DNA of 64,000 nucleotides from an uncultured Bacilli bacterium (GCA_934700895.1 CAKUXV010000003.1:62001-126000), one strand, 5' to 3'. Positions 1 to 9,333 are shown, numbered from the stretch's first letter. A program made the numbers and translations. The notes: generated from the sequence alone by a model not told the origin.

Positions 1-942
1 ACGGCTTTCAAGAAACCCTTGGAAGTCATGCATAACATTGCAGGAGTCACTTCCTTTTTAAGAAAGAAAATCATTGAAGAAGGCGGCAACCCCGACCAGG
101 AATGCTTGAATCTAGTCCCTAGCGATGATGGGAAATGCTATTGGGTGGATGAATGCGGCCATTTATGGCGCGTCTATCTTTTCATCGAAGGCATGAGCTA
201 TGACTCCCCCAAAAGCCCCGAATTATTCCAAGAAGCCGCGAAGGCCTTTGGACGTTTCCAACATTTGCTTTCTGAATACCCGGCTTCCGATCTTTATGAA
301 GTCATCCCCCATTTCCATGATACCCCGAAACGTTTCAAGGACTTGGAGGCTTCCATTGCCAAAGACCCCTTGAACCGCAAGAAGGACTGCATGGATGTCG
401 TGAACCTAGCCTTAGAAAGAAAAGACAAACTTTCGAAGATCGTCGATGGATTGAAAGACGGATCTTTACCGCTGCGCACCACTCATAACGACACCAAACT
501 TAATAACATCATGTTTGATAAATTGGGCACCAAACCCCTTTGCATTTTGGACTTGGATACCATTATGCCGGGCAGCGCCCTTTATGATTTTGGCGATTCG
601 ATCCGCTTCGGGGCCAATACTTGCGCGGAAGACGAAAAAGATACGTCGAAGATTCATTTTGACCTCGAGATGTTCAAAGCCTACGCGAAAGGGTTTGTCG
701 AAGGGGCTGCGGGAAGCTTAACGGAAAAAGAAATCCGTTTGTTCCCTTATTGCTCCATGCTATTAACCTATGAATGCGGTATCCGCTTCTTGGCGGACTA
801 TCTCGACGGCGACGTCTATTTCCATACGGCTTATGAAGGTCACAATTTAGTCCGCGCCCGCGACCAATTTGCTTTGCTTTTGGATATGGAAAGACAAGAA
901 AAACAGATGGATGAATTCATCGAGGAGCTGCTTCGAAAATAA
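1..942 (+). CDS. APH-family sugar 1-kinase, NahK-like (5' end outside window)
   Basis: This is a kinase of the aminoglycoside/choline phosphotransferase fold, most like N-acetylhexosamine 1-kinase, which makes GlcNAc-1-P or GalNAc-1-P. The reading frame is open from base 1, so the true start lies upstream; the internal TTG at 19 is not a credible start. The catalytic loop THNDTKLNN (about residue 160 of the visible part) and the metal-binding DLDT about 20 residues later are intact. The stop overlaps the next start by one base, and nagA and nagB follow, so it belongs to an amino-sugar operon. The fold is secure. The exact sugar is inferred from context and remembered NahK similarity; another hexosamine or choline-like substrate is possible. 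Confidence 0.75.
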   Translation, partial: TAFKKPLEVMHNIAGVTSFLRKKIIEEGGNPDQECLNLVPSDDGKCYWVDECGHLWRVYLFIEGMSYDSPKSPELFQEAAKAFGRFQHLLSEYPASDLYEVIPHFHDTPKRFKDLEASIAKDPLNRKKDCMDVVNLALERKDKLSKIVDGLKDGSLPLRTTHNDTKLNNIMFDKLGTKPLCILDLDTIMPGSALYDFGDSIRFGANTCAEDEKDTSKIHFDLEMFKAYAKGFVEGAAGSLTEKEIRLFPYCSMLLTYECGIRFLADYLDGDVYFHTAYEGHNLVRARDQFALLLDMERQEKQMDEFIEELLRK

Positions 943-1796
943 TGATGCGCATCGTCGGGCTTGATATTGGCGGAAGCGCCATCAAAGGCGGTTATTTTGA
1001 TGGCGATCAATTAAAGGGGACCAACCGGGTTCCTACTTTCGCCTTTAAAGGAGCCTCAACGGTCTACCGTCAAATTTTCTCCTGCGTGAATGGTCTTCTG
1101 GATTCTTATGGGGAGATCGATGCGATTGGAGTGGTCTCTGCCGGGGATCTTGGAAAAGACGGATCGTTCGTCAAGGTGAATAACATTCCCGTCTTAGTCG
1201 GGATGAACGTGAAAAAGCGCTTGGAAGAAGATTTCCAACGCCCCGTGGTGATCGAAAACGATGCCGTGGGGGCTTTGCTTGCTGAATCTACGCGCTTTCC
1301 CAAGGCCAAGCGTATCACGATGCTGACTTTTGGAACGGGGTTAGGGTGTGCTACCCTCGATGAAGGGAAAATCCTTCACGATGAAGCATCCGATTATGGC
1401 CATAAATCCCTAATCGAAGGGGGGAGGGTATGCCCTTGTGGCAAAAGGGGATGCGCGGAGATGTATCTCAATACCGCTTCCTTGAAACGTCTGGCCTACA
1501 AAGCCTTTGGGAGAAGCGTCTCCACGTTTGATTTATTCGACAAGGCGCGTCATGAAGATGAAAGGGCAGTAGAAGCGCTCGACCAATATAGCACCTGGTT
1601 ACGTTTATTATTGCAGAATGTTCAAAACGGCTTGCATCCCGATCGTCTTATTTTAGGCGGGGGCATCATGGGGGCGAAGGATATCTTTGAACCTCGACTT
1701 GGATTAGCTCCTAATACCTATGCTTTTGCTTCGTTTGGTAACGATGCGGGCATCATGGGAGCAAGGATATTAGTCGAAAAAGGAGAAAGCAAATGA
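942..1796 (+). CDS. ROK-family sugar kinase (probable amino-sugar 6-kinase)
   Basis: This cytoplasmic ROK kinase of 284 aa has the phosphate-binding DIGGS near residue 8, the catalytic Asp in IENDA (about 107), and the ROK zinc motif CPCGKRGC (about 164-171). It starts inside the preceding stop (TAATG) and its TGA overlaps the nagA start (ATGA), so the three genes should be translationally coupled. In this context it most likely phosphorylates GlcNAc or ManNAc at C6 to feed NagA; glucose is an alternative. The family call is firm and the substrate is inferred. Confidence 0.85.
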   Translation: MMRIVGLDIGGSAIKGGYFDGDQLKGTNRVPTFAFKGASTVYRQIFSCVNGLLDSYGEIDAIGVVSAGDLGKDGSFVKVNNIPVLVGMNVKKRLEEDFQRPVVIENDAVGALLAESTRFPKAKRITMLTFGTGLGCATLDEGKILHDEASDYGHKSLIEGGRVCPCGKRGCAEMYLNTASLKRLAYKAFGRSVSTFDLFDKARHEDERAVEALDQYSTWLRLLLQNVQNGLHPDRLILGGGIMGAKDIFEPRLGLAPNTYAFASFGNDAGIMGARILVEKGESK

Positions 1797-2950
1797 TCAA
1801 AGGATTTAAGAATGCGTCGGTTGTTTTTCCTACTGGAGTGAAGAAGTGCCATTTGGTTTTCCGAAATGGCAAAATCCAAGGATACGGTGAAGAGGAAGGG
1901 CTCCTTTCTTTGCCAGAGGGCATCTATGTGGCCCCTGGATTTATCGATGAACACATTCACGGGGCGAATGGAGCCGACGTGATGGATGGGAAAGAAAGTT
2001 CCCTTGATACGATGTCGAAGGCCCTCGTTCAAGAAGGAGTGACCTCCTTCCTTGCCACGACGATGACCGAATCGATGGAAAATATCGAAAAGGCGTTAAC
2101 AAACGTCAGGGAATACCAAAAGAAAGAGGCTCCAGGCGCCCGCATCATTGGGGTGCATCTAGAAGGGCCCTTCATCTCCCCGACTTTTAAGGGGGCGCAG
2201 GCCTTAGAATTCATTCGGAAGCCAAACGTAGAAGAACTCGATCGTTTGGTCAAACTTTCTGGGAATTTCATCCGAGAAGTGACTTTTGCCTATGAGCGGG
2301 ATGATAACGGCGCTTTTCTAGAATATTGCAAAAATCACGATATCGTGGCTTCGCTCGGCCATTCCGATTGCCCGGGAACTCTCGCAATCCAAGGGTTCCG
2401 TTCTGGTATCCATTGCATCACCCATTTATACAACGCCCAACGTCGGTTTCATCATCGTGACGTCGGGGTGACGGGCGCAGCCTTATTAACGGATGGGGTC
2501 AAAACCGAGCTCATCGCCGACCTCCATCACTCTTGCAAAGAAGCCGTCGAATTCGTTTTCAAGAACAAAAAGAAGGAGGACATTGTGCTGATTTCCGATT
2601 CCACGGAAGCCAAATACCTCCCCGAAGGTGCGGAAGCCCATCTTGGTTCTCAAAAGATTTTCGTTTCTAATGGAGTGGCGTTGCTCGAAGATGGGACGAT
2701 TGCCGGAAGCATCTTGCATCTAGACCAAGCGTTGCGAAACGCGGCTCCTTTAGCGAAAGACTATACGTTTGCAGACCTAATCAACCTCGTAAGCCTTAAC
2801 CCCGCAAAGAACCTGGGCTTAGACAAAGAGATTGGGTCCCTTGAAATTGGGAAACGGGCCGACTGCGTGCTCCTAGATTCCTCGTTTGAGGTGTTGATGA
2901 CGATTCGAGACGGAAAGGTTGTTTACCAAAAGGAAGGATTTGCCCTCTAA
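1793..2950 (+). CDS. nagA: N-acetylglucosamine-6-phosphate deacetylase
   Basis: This amidohydrolase of 385 aa converts GlcNAc-6-P to glucosamine-6-P plus acetate. Family landmarks are in order: HIH (54-56) in FIDEHIHGANG, EGPF with the metal-ligand Glu (about 123), GHSD (about 189), THLYNAQ with a metal His (about 210) and the catalytic Asp of ISDST (about 268). The family's THLYNAM is THLYNAQ here, and the usual DGIH-type segment reads DGVK followed by DLHHS. The length is normal. It overlaps the ROK kinase by 4 bp and precedes nagB by 26 bp, giving the standard two-step route to fructose-6-P. Confidence 0.95.
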   Translation: MIKGFKNASVVFPTGVKKCHLVFRNGKIQGYGEEEGLLSLPEGIYVAPGFIDEHIHGANGADVMDGKESSLDTMSKALVQEGVTSFLATTMTESMENIEKALTNVREYQKKEAPGARIIGVHLEGPFISPTFKGAQALEFIRKPNVEELDRLVKLSGNFIREVTFAYERDDNGAFLEYCKNHDIVASLGHSDCPGTLAIQGFRSGIHCITHLYNAQRRFHHRDVGVTGAALLTDGVKTELIADLHHSCKEAVEFVFKNKKKEDIVLISDSTEAKYLPEGAEAHLGSQKIFVSNGVALLEDGTIAGSILHLDQALRNAAPLAKDYTFADLINLVSLNPAKNLGLDKEIGSLEIGKRADCVLLDSSFEVLMTIRDGKVVYQKEGFAL

Positions 2951-2976
2951 AGCAAAGGAAGGAATAATATAAAACC

Positions 2977-3699
2977 ATGAAAATCTTCATTTTTGAATCC
3001 AAGGAAGAACTTGGAAAAGCCCTTGGACACGAGTTTATGGAACTCGTCAAAGAAAACCCGCATGCGATTTTAGGCTTAGCCACCGGCTCTAGCCCTCTGG
3101 AAACTTATCAAGCGATTGCAGAAGAAGCCAAAGCAGAAGGCGTCTCGTTTAAGGATGTCCGAAGCTTCAACCTCGACGAATATCTCTCCTGCCCCCTCGA
3201 AGACCAGACCTATCGTTATTTTATGAATGAGAATCTCTTCTCCAAAATCGATATCCAAGCTAGGAACACCCATTTCCCGAGCGTTTCCGAGCTGGGTGGA
3301 TACGATAAGGAAATCGAAGAAGCCGGAGGCGTGGACTTCCAGCTCCTTGGCATCGGGCGTAATGGCCATATCGGCTTCAATGAACCGGGCACCGATTTTC
3401 ATTCATTGACCCACGTTGTGGATTTAACCGATTCTACCCGCGAAGCGAATGCCCGTTTCTTCCATAACGACAAAAACCTCGTTCCGACCCAGGCCGTCAC
3501 GATGGGTATTGGAACGATCAAGAAGAGCCGCCGCATCGCCTTGATCGCCAATGGGGTCGATAAAGCCGAAGCGATTGCTAAGCTTTACCGCGAAGAAGAG
3601 GATCCCTCTTTCCCAGCGACTGCTCTTGTTCACCATCCGCATTTTGAAGTCTATGTGACCGCGGAAGTCGATGAAGCCGCTCAAGCGCTTCTAAAATAA
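2977..3699 (+). CDS. nagB: Glucosamine-6-phosphate deaminase
   Basis: This 240-aa enzyme isomerises and deaminates glucosamine-6-P to fructose-6-P and ammonia. It carries the N-terminal LATGSSP phosphate loop (34-40), the catalytic NLDEY (66-70) and the GIGRNGHIGFNEPG block with the proton-relay His (about 131). The length fits the short Gram-positive NagB form without the long E. coli allosteric tail. A purine-rich AAGGAAGG site precedes the ATG. It is the last gene of the amino-sugar operon, followed by a hairpin terminator. Confidence 0.95.
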   Translation: MKIFIFESKEELGKALGHEFMELVKENPHAILGLATGSSPLETYQAIAEEAKAEGVSFKDVRSFNLDEYLSCPLEDQTYRYFMNENLFSKIDIQARNTHFPSVSELGGYDKEIEEAGGVDFQLLGIGRNGHIGFNEPGTDFHSLTHVVDLTDSTREANARFFHNDKNLVPTQAVTMGIGTIKKSRRIALIANGVDKAEAIAKLYREEEDPSFPATALVHHPHFEVYVTAEVDEAAQALLK

Positions 3700-3715
3700 T
3701 TTCCTCTCTGATTTT

Positions 3716-3750
3716 GACGCGTTCCTTGACAGGATGCGTCTTTTCTTTTG
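3716..3750 (+). terminator. Rho-independent terminator after nagB
   Basis: GACGC (3716-3720) pairs with GCGTC (3736-3740), with further partial pairing inside the loop, and is followed by a T-rich tract from 3741. It ends the amino-sugar operon. Confidence 0.6.
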
Positions 3751-3901
3751 TCTTTTAAAAGAGAAAGGGTTGAAAAAGAAAGCCAATTCTTTTTAACTTA
3801 CCTTGTCTTTACAGACAAAGTTGTTTGTCAGCAAAATTTAAAAAATCGTCTTGTTAAAAACGAAACGTCACGTAACATAAGGTCCGCGGAAAGGAGGAAT
3901 C

Positions 3902-5866
3902 ATGAAGGAATATTCGTTGATGAAGAAAATCTACCTCTCCCTCATTCTCCTTTTTTTCTTGGCTTCCTTCGACGTTTTGCTCAATGAGATGATTTATGGC
4001 CGGTTTTATTACTCGAACCCCTGGCTGGAATTATCCCTTTATCTTCTTTTGATCCTTCCGATTTTCTTCTTTAAATCCAACCGATATTCTTGGATTTATA
4101 CTTGCGTCACCGGATTGGTTTTTTCCCTTCTTGTCCTTTTAAACCTCGTGATGTTTGAATGCAGCGGGGACGTCTTTTCCTTTAGCTATTTTGTGATGGC
4201 CGGGGCTGCGGGAGCCGTTTTCAATTGGAGCTATATGCCTTGGCGTTCGCTTTTATTTTCCTTCCTGATCGATGCTGTAGCGGCTTTGCTACTCGTCGGC
4301 ACGCATTTTTTAACGAAGTCCCGCCCCGATAAGCTCCAAGAAAAAGTGAAACATCCCATCACGATATCGGGAGCCCTTGCCGTTTTGTTCTTGGTGACGA
4401 ACATCACCTCTATGTGCCTTGTTCAAGATTATTCGGGTGCGGGTAGAAACCCTTTTGAGACGATCAATTTCATCACTCAAACCCAAAAGAAGCAGTCACT
4501 AGGAGAATTCGGCTTATTGAATTATGGCTGGAGCGATTTTCTTACCACCATGAATCCAGGGCTTGGAGGAGAAAGTAAAACCGAGCCAGAGAATCCCCGC
4601 CACGTAACATCTTCTCAACAAGGGACGTGCGAGAATTTCAATATCATCACCATCATGGTGGAAACCGGATGCAGCTACCTCGTCAACGAGACCTTAACCC
4701 CCAATCTATGGGCTTTGATGCAGGATTCCATCGATATGACGAGTAACGTCTCCAAGAACAAGACGAACATGTCGGAATTTATCGGCATCACCGGGGTAGG
4801 AGGCAGGCAAGACGCCGTCCAATCTGGTGAAGTCGTCGATTGCTTCTCTTTGCCAAATCTATTAAAAGAAAAAGGATATACGACTTCTTTCTTCCACGAT
4901 AACGACAAGAATTTCTATAACCGGGGAGAAGAAATCTCGAACCTTGGTTTTGAAAAGACCTATTTTGCCAATGACTTGAACCCCGAAGTCATCGAATCCG
5001 TGAACCATTGGAACGGCTCTTATCCTTTGGACAGCGAGTTCGTGGATTTGACCTTGGATCAAATGGTTCCCGTGCAAGGTGAGCCTTTCTATACCTTCTA
5101 CACGACTTTCTCCATGCATGGCCCCTATGGATTTAACTGCCCCAATTTCTCTAAATTCCAGAGCCTAGGATATTACGCTCGCTTAAAGGAAGCCGAAGAA
5201 GCGGGCTTGTGGGAGAACGTCTGCCTCGATGACCCCTTGGCCATTCAGCAACAAGTCGAATACCTCCAATGCGCGAGCATGGATTTTGACGCCGCATTGG
5301 GGAAAATCGTCGCCTCTTTGCGTAACAAAGGCCTCTACGAGAATACGATTATCGCCGTATACGGGGACCATGATTCCTATTACAAAAGCGGCAAAGCGGA
5401 CAAGATGCTTAGCTCCTATGTTTATGATGTGGAGGACAATGACGTCTATTTGCCAGAACGTTATAAGACCATCAACTTTATTGCAAACCCCACGTTGAAG
5501 AAAGCCTATTGCCAAGAGAATGGTTTGGATGAAGTTGGAGCTGCCTCCTATTCCTTCATTACGAGCCCCTATGTTCTAGTTCCGACGTTATTAGATGTCT
5601 TGGGACTGGAATATGATCCCTATAACTACTTGGGCGTTTCGATTTTTAGAACGGATACCCCCTACGACAATCTCTTCTATTCTCATGAACTTCAGTTCTT
5701 CATGTCTGAGGAATTCGTTTCGATTTCGGATAAAGAAAGCGGGGTTCAATACCAAAAAGAAGGGTCTAGCCTAGAAGACCTTACCCTGTTCCGAGAGAAA
5801 ATCAGCGAAATTGTCGAACTCATTTTCCGATTCAATAACGCGATTTCTAGTGGAGGGTTTCGTTAA
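3902..5866 (+). CDS. Membrane sulfatase-fold transferase, lipoteichoic acid synthase-like
   Basis: The 654-aa protein has about five to six N-terminal membrane segments (between residues 9 and 175) and an extracellular sulfatase/phosphoglycerol transferase domain. IMVETGC supplies the first metal-ligand Glu (about 254), NKTNMSEF supplies the catalytic Thr (about 288), and later SMHGPY and VYGDHDSY complete the site. LtaS-type enzymes polymerise glycerol-phosphate from phosphatidylglycerol outside the membrane. AAGGAGG at 3891-3897 precedes the ATG by 4 bases; a second Met at 3920 is possible. No glycolipid or teichoic acid genes are adjacent, so the exact polymer is inferred. Confidence 0.85.
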   Translation: MKEYSLMKKIYLSLILLFFLASFDVLLNEMIYGRFYYSNPWLELSLYLLLILPIFFFKSNRYSWIYTCVTGLVFSLLVLLNLVMFECSGDVFSFSYFVMAGAAGAVFNWSYMPWRSLLFSFLIDAVAALLLVGTHFLTKSRPDKLQEKVKHPITISGALAVLFLVTNITSMCLVQDYSGAGRNPFETINFITQTQKKQSLGEFGLLNYGWSDFLTTMNPGLGGESKTEPENPRHVTSSQQGTCENFNIITIMVETGCSYLVNETLTPNLWALMQDSIDMTSNVSKNKTNMSEFIGITGVGGRQDAVQSGEVVDCFSLPNLLKEKGYTTSFFHDNDKNFYNRGEEISNLGFEKTYFANDLNPEVIESVNHWNGSYPLDSEFVDLTLDQMVPVQGEPFYTFYTTFSMHGPYGFNCPNFSKFQSLGYYARLKEAEEAGLWENVCLDDPLAIQQQVEYLQCASMDFDAALGKIVASLRNKGLYENTIIAVYGDHDSYYKSGKADKMLSSYVYDVEDNDVYLPERYKTINFIANPTLKKAYCQENGLDEVGAASYSFITSPYVLVPTLLDVLGLEYDPYNYLGVSIFRTDTPYDNLFYSHELQFFMSEEFVSISDKESGVQYQKEGSSLEDLTLFREKISEIVELIFRFNNAISSGGFR

Positions 5867-5872
5867 GGGATT

Positions 5873-6505
5873 ATGCGTAAGACGTCACTCGTTTGCCATC
5901 TCGCTCTTTTAATGACATGTACGGGGGTAGTTGGCCTACTTATCGCGTGGATTTGCCGGAAGCGGAGACTGTCGCCGCTATCAGGGATTTGAAAGCAGCG
6001 TAGGATCCTAGCCATTGGTACGCCCATTACGCGGATCAAGAACCCCTGTGGGAGATCAGTTGCTTCCATCTTCCTTCTTCGGGGTACAAAGCTACGATAA
6101 GAGGTCAAAAATATAGCAATTTCGTTACGGACGATTCGATTTATCTCGATTATTCGGGATCCACGAAAGAGGGCTTTGTGAGAGCCTGCTTGGAAAAGGA
6201 TCCGCCGATAAATTATTTTAGCTTCAATGACGTTTTGCCCCTTGCTCAGGGGATGGCGGAAGAAGCAAATGCCTTTACCGTTCCACCGATTACCCCGCAA
6301 GTTCGACGTGAATTCGGATTCTTCTGGCTATAACTCTTTCCTTTCGTTTGGAAAATCACACTTCCCAAAGCAACAATTTGAATCGGTGGAACGCTGCGAT
6401 TCCTTCGACGTTACGGTTTGGACCTATACGGAGGGATTCGCTAATTTGATATCCTCGGCAAGCAGCCATTCTAAAAACGTTTTTCATTTAGTCGTAGAGC
6501 CTTAA
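5873..6505 (+). pseudogene. Decayed gene of unknown family
   Basis: Protein-like sequence runs in two frames across this stretch but no intact ORF exists. Frame 1 reads plausibly from about 5881 to 6310 but is interrupted by a TAG at 6001-6003. Frame 2 takes over from about 6310 and continues to a TAA at 6503-6505. A possible N-terminus begins with ATG at 5873 in frame 2. The decoded segments are rich in Tyr, Ser and Asp, like an extracellular protein. I do not recognise the family. The neighbours are an LtaS-like enzyme upstream and a lipoprotein downstream. Long intact genes nearby argue against poor sequence quality. Confidence 0.6.
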
Positions 6506-6541
6506 TGGACTCGATTTCGTTTTCATTAAGACGTTGACTCG

Positions 6542-6572
6542 TTGTGATTTTTAATGGTTCGTATGCTATATT
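6542..6572 (+). promoter_or_regulatory. Candidate promoter for the lipoprotein/protease pair
   Basis: An extended -10 of TGC followed by TATATT (6564-6572) has a possible -35, TTGTGA (6542-6547), at a rather long 19-bp spacing. It lies about 58 bp upstream of the lipoprotein start, which has its own AAGGAGGG site. Confidence 0.4.
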
Positions 6573-6629
6573 GGTGGCACAAAGACTTTCCTCATCCATT
6601 TCGTGTAGCAGCAAAAAGGAGGGCCACGA

Positions 6630-7085
6630 ATGAAGAAGATGGCATCATTAATCTGGGTTCCTTTGCTTTTAGGTTCCTGTTTTACCGTTAACCATAAGAA
6701 GAATTATTTTGTCGCCGGACAATTCGAAGCGACTGTAGATGAAGTGGGTTATTACCTGAAAGTCGAAGAAATATCAAAAAGCGTTTTTTCATCATCTAGC
6801 GGAATCAACACCGTCGAGGACGCGGTGACGGGGAAATATTTCAGCGTCCTGTTCAGCGAATGCGCGGGCGAGCAAACCGCATCCATCGACTTGGTCAATT
6901 TAAGGGATGAGAATCCAAGAACGAAGGCGATTCCCGCCTGCTACGTTGACGACAACGGGGTTAGCATGACCCCGTTGGGAGGTGTAGAAAGTCTGGATGA
7001 ATATTACTACGTTGCATACAAACAAACGTCTTTATCTTTTACGAAAAAGGGGGTAAAACATGGTTTCACTTTTGCTGGCGCTTAA
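6630..7085 (+). CDS. Small lipoprotein of unknown function
   Basis: This 151-aa protein begins with a short signal peptide ending in a lipobox (LLLGSC, Cys about 17), so it should be anchored to the outer face of the membrane. The mature part contains two further cysteines (in SECAG and PACYV) that could form a disulfide. A good AAGGAGGG ribosome site lies about 7 bases upstream. Its 3' end overlaps the start of the next gene by 26 bp, which suggests translational coupling and a shared role with that secreted papain-like protein. I do not recognise a domain. Confidence 0.8.
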   Translation: MKKMASLIWVPLLLGSCFTVNHKKNYFVAGQFEATVDEVGYYLKVEEISKSVFSSSSGINTVEDAVTGKYFSVLFSECAGEQTASIDLVNLRDENPRTKAIPACYVDDNGVSMTPLGGVESLDEYYYVAYKQTSLSFTKKGVKHGFTFAGA

Positions 7086-8523
7086 CATAGCTGCTTCGGC
7101 AGCGGCTATACCTAATGCAAAATTTCATTACATTTACGATCACTTATCCACGGATGAACAAAAAATCATTGACGACAACGGCGTCGATAGCGATGAGAAA
7201 TTGGAGACGTTTGTCAATGAAAAGAATGCATCCAAACCCGGTGGTTCAAGTGGTTCTCACTCTGACGTTATAACGAATGTGAGCGATCATTTATCGAAAC
7301 ATTATCCAAATTATTTATGGAGAAAAACCGATGGGAATTCTACTCGTTCCATCTCTAACGGAATACCGGTTAACGTCAATGGCAACGCATTCCCCAAATC
7401 CGAAATATTGACCGCCATAGAACACACTGGAGTTTCCAGCGGTTATGGCGGCTGTGGCCCCATTGCAATCATGGGGGTTATGGACTATTTTTCAAGGTAT
7501 CTCGGCTATACTGAATATATAGAGGACCCGACCTCCTCTAGCGATCGAATCTCGCTTGCTGAAGATGTATTAAACAAATCAGAAACATTCGAAATGGGGT
7601 TCAAGGATAAAAACACCATGATGTTTCCATGGGATTTTGAAACTGCCTTCGATAATTTAACCTATGATTACGGGCTAGGCGGAATCGTGGATTCTAGGCA
7701 TGCATGGAAACTACTTAAAGGCCATCAAGAAGAGCGTTGGAATGCCGTCGTTGATAGCGTTGACAAAGGATTGCCCGTGACGTTAATGACTGGACTTTGG
7801 TCCGGCGATGGCCCATTTTCAAAGCACTATACCAACATATTCGGATATGAAAAATGGACCGGCCTAAAAAGCTCAACGGGCGAAAGGATTGAAAAGGACT
7901 TCATTGTCGCTCGTCTCAATTGGCGGGACTGGGAGGGTGAATATTATTGCGATGCCAGTATCTTGAATGACGGCATGGTAGCTTTAATTACCTACAATAT
8001 CAATTATGCGAATTCTTATACGGTTCGAGCCTCCGATTTTGCTGAAGAATTCGTTAACTCCGATGGAGGAGGACAGTATTTCTTCTATAACAAAGAGGCC
8101 TCTGTTACCACTGCAAACGGCAGGACACTGCAAACGAACCGCAAACGTTGCAGTTATATTGAAAACCAATATCTTGTTTTATCACCCAATAGGGAAAACG
8201 CTGGGGAAGCTTATTTGGATATTTCTCTTCCACACAGCGCTTCGAAAATGTCCTTTACGTCGGCTCTGTGGGGTTCCTCGGAAGGAATCGCTAATGAAAC
8301 TTTCAAAATACAATACTATTCTAACGGGTGGCTAGATCATGTTAGTTATGATTTATCCCAATTCTCAAAATTAAAACAATACCCCAAGACCTATACCGTT
8401 TTGTTGCCGAAACAAGCTATCAGATTTCGATTTATAGCCAATCATTCGAATCCAACGGGCGATCGAAATAAAGGAAGGATTGTGCTTGATAATATCAATT
8501 TTCAATATAACTCGGGACATTAA
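7060..8523 (+). CDS. Secreted papain-like cysteine peptidase candidate
   Basis: The protein of 487 aa has an N-terminal signal sequence (hydrophobic SLLLALNIAASAAAI, cleavage probably near residue 20). Residues 125-140 carry GYGGCGPIAIMGVM, the typical nucleophile helix of C39/C10-like papain-fold peptidases, with Cys about 132. SKHYTNIFGYE supplies a candidate catalytic His (about 256) and RLNWRDW a candidate Asn (about 287). The last 150 residues look like a beta-rich accessory domain. An A/G-rich ribosome site sits inside the upstream lipoprotein gene, which overlaps it. The fold is inferred from motif order; activity and substrate are unknown. Confidence 0.65.
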   Translation: MVSLLLALNIAASAAAIPNAKFHYIYDHLSTDEQKIIDDNGVDSDEKLETFVNEKNASKPGGSSGSHSDVITNVSDHLSKHYPNYLWRKTDGNSTRSISNGIPVNVNGNAFPKSEILTAIEHTGVSSGYGGCGPIAIMGVMDYFSRYLGYTEYIEDPTSSSDRISLAEDVLNKSETFEMGFKDKNTMMFPWDFETAFDNLTYDYGLGGIVDSRHAWKLLKGHQEERWNAVVDSVDKGLPVTLMTGLWSGDGPFSKHYTNIFGYEKWTGLKSSTGERIEKDFIVARLNWRDWEGEYYCDASILNDGMVALITYNINYANSYTVRASDFAEEFVNSDGGGQYFFYNKEASVTTANGRTLQTNRKRCSYIENQYLVLSPNRENAGEAYLDISLPHSASKMSFTSALWGSSEGIANETFKIQYYSNGWLDHVSYDLSQFSKLKQYPKTYTVLLPKQAIRFRFIANHSNPTGDRNKGRIVLDNINFQYNSGH

Positions 8524-8553
8524 GCCTTTGGCTATTGCCCATGTAGCCTTTTA

Positions 8554-9327
8554 TCAACGGATCACTTCCTTGATTCGCCTGGCAAAGACCTTGGCTAAGG
8601 CTTCTCCTCCCTTTTCACTTGGATGGAGGCCATCATACGTCATGCCCTCGGCTTCCTTGGGATAAGGATAAGCCCGATAACGATTTGGATCGAATGTTTC
8701 CTTGGAGAAAACTTCAAAAGGTACATCGACGGTTTTTCCGTTTTCTTGTCGACGGAGGAACTTCACCGCATTTTCCGGGGTGAAGCCCGCTTCATCGTGG
8801 GTATTTACATAATAGATGCCGTGAGACGGGTCTTCTAAGCGACGGTAGAGATTTCCATAATCCCGGCAGTAGGTTCCAATTGAATTGGGCTTGCCGGTAT
8901 CTTGGGTATTGTTCCGATAATCAAATTGATAGATGAACCATCCGTGTTCCACCGGAGAAGCGATGAAAATCGGAGCAGTTGGAGCTACCGAACGGATTTT
9001 CCTTACCATCCAGCCTAAACACCCAATCGTCGTTCTGGAATCTTCATCTTTAAAATCCTCCACCTTACCCAAGGGAGGATTCCCGCGAGAATTCCAGTCA
9101 TTAATTCCCAGGAGGATGGAATAGAAGTCCCCTTTGGGGAAATCCATTCCGACGAAATGGATGGTTTTCCCTCCATTGATCGCGACGTGAATGACGTCGG
9201 TATCAAAGGGTAAAAGTTTTTGTGCCTTTGTTAGATACCCTTCTTGGATCCGATAATTCGTCTCGTCTAAATGCTCGTCGATAAAGGTGAAGGAGTCGCC
9301 GATCGCGACCCAGGTTTTCTTATTCAT
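8554..9327 (-). CDS. SGNH/GDSL-family hydrolase
   Basis: This 257-aa cytoplasmic esterase candidate shows the SGNH blocks: GDSFT with the nucleophile Ser (about 12), the Gly of NGG, GIND with the oxyanion Asn, and DGLHPS with the catalytic Asp and His near the C-terminus. No signal peptide is seen. It starts 6 bp after the DeoR regulator stop on the same strand, downstream of fucI, so it may be co-expressed and deacetylate imported deoxysugar oligomers. That substrate is inference. It converges with the papain-like gene. Confidence 0.85.
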   Translation of the reverse strand: MNKKTWVAIGDSFTFIDEHLDETNYRIQEGYLTKAQKLLPFDTDVIHVAINGGKTIHFVGMDFPKGDFYSILLGINDWNSRGNPPLGKVEDFKDEDSRTTIGCLGWMVRKIRSVAPTAPIFIASPVEHGWFIYQFDYRNNTQDTGKPNSIGTYCRDYGNLYRRLEDPSHGIYYVNTHDEAGFTPENAVKFLRRQENGKTVDVPFEVFSKETFDPNRYRAYPYPKEAEGMTYDGLHPSEKGGEALAKVFARRIKEVIR

Positions 9328-9333
9328 TTTGTT

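Noticed and set aside
3748..3987. A 79-codon plus frame overlapping the start of the LtaS-like gene
   Set aside because: It runs into the membrane helices of the real gene in another frame and lacks a ribosome site.
5863..6300. A 145-codon minus-strand frame over the gene remnant
   Set aside because: The plus strand decodes to better protein sequence; the minus frame has no start signal and an odd composition.
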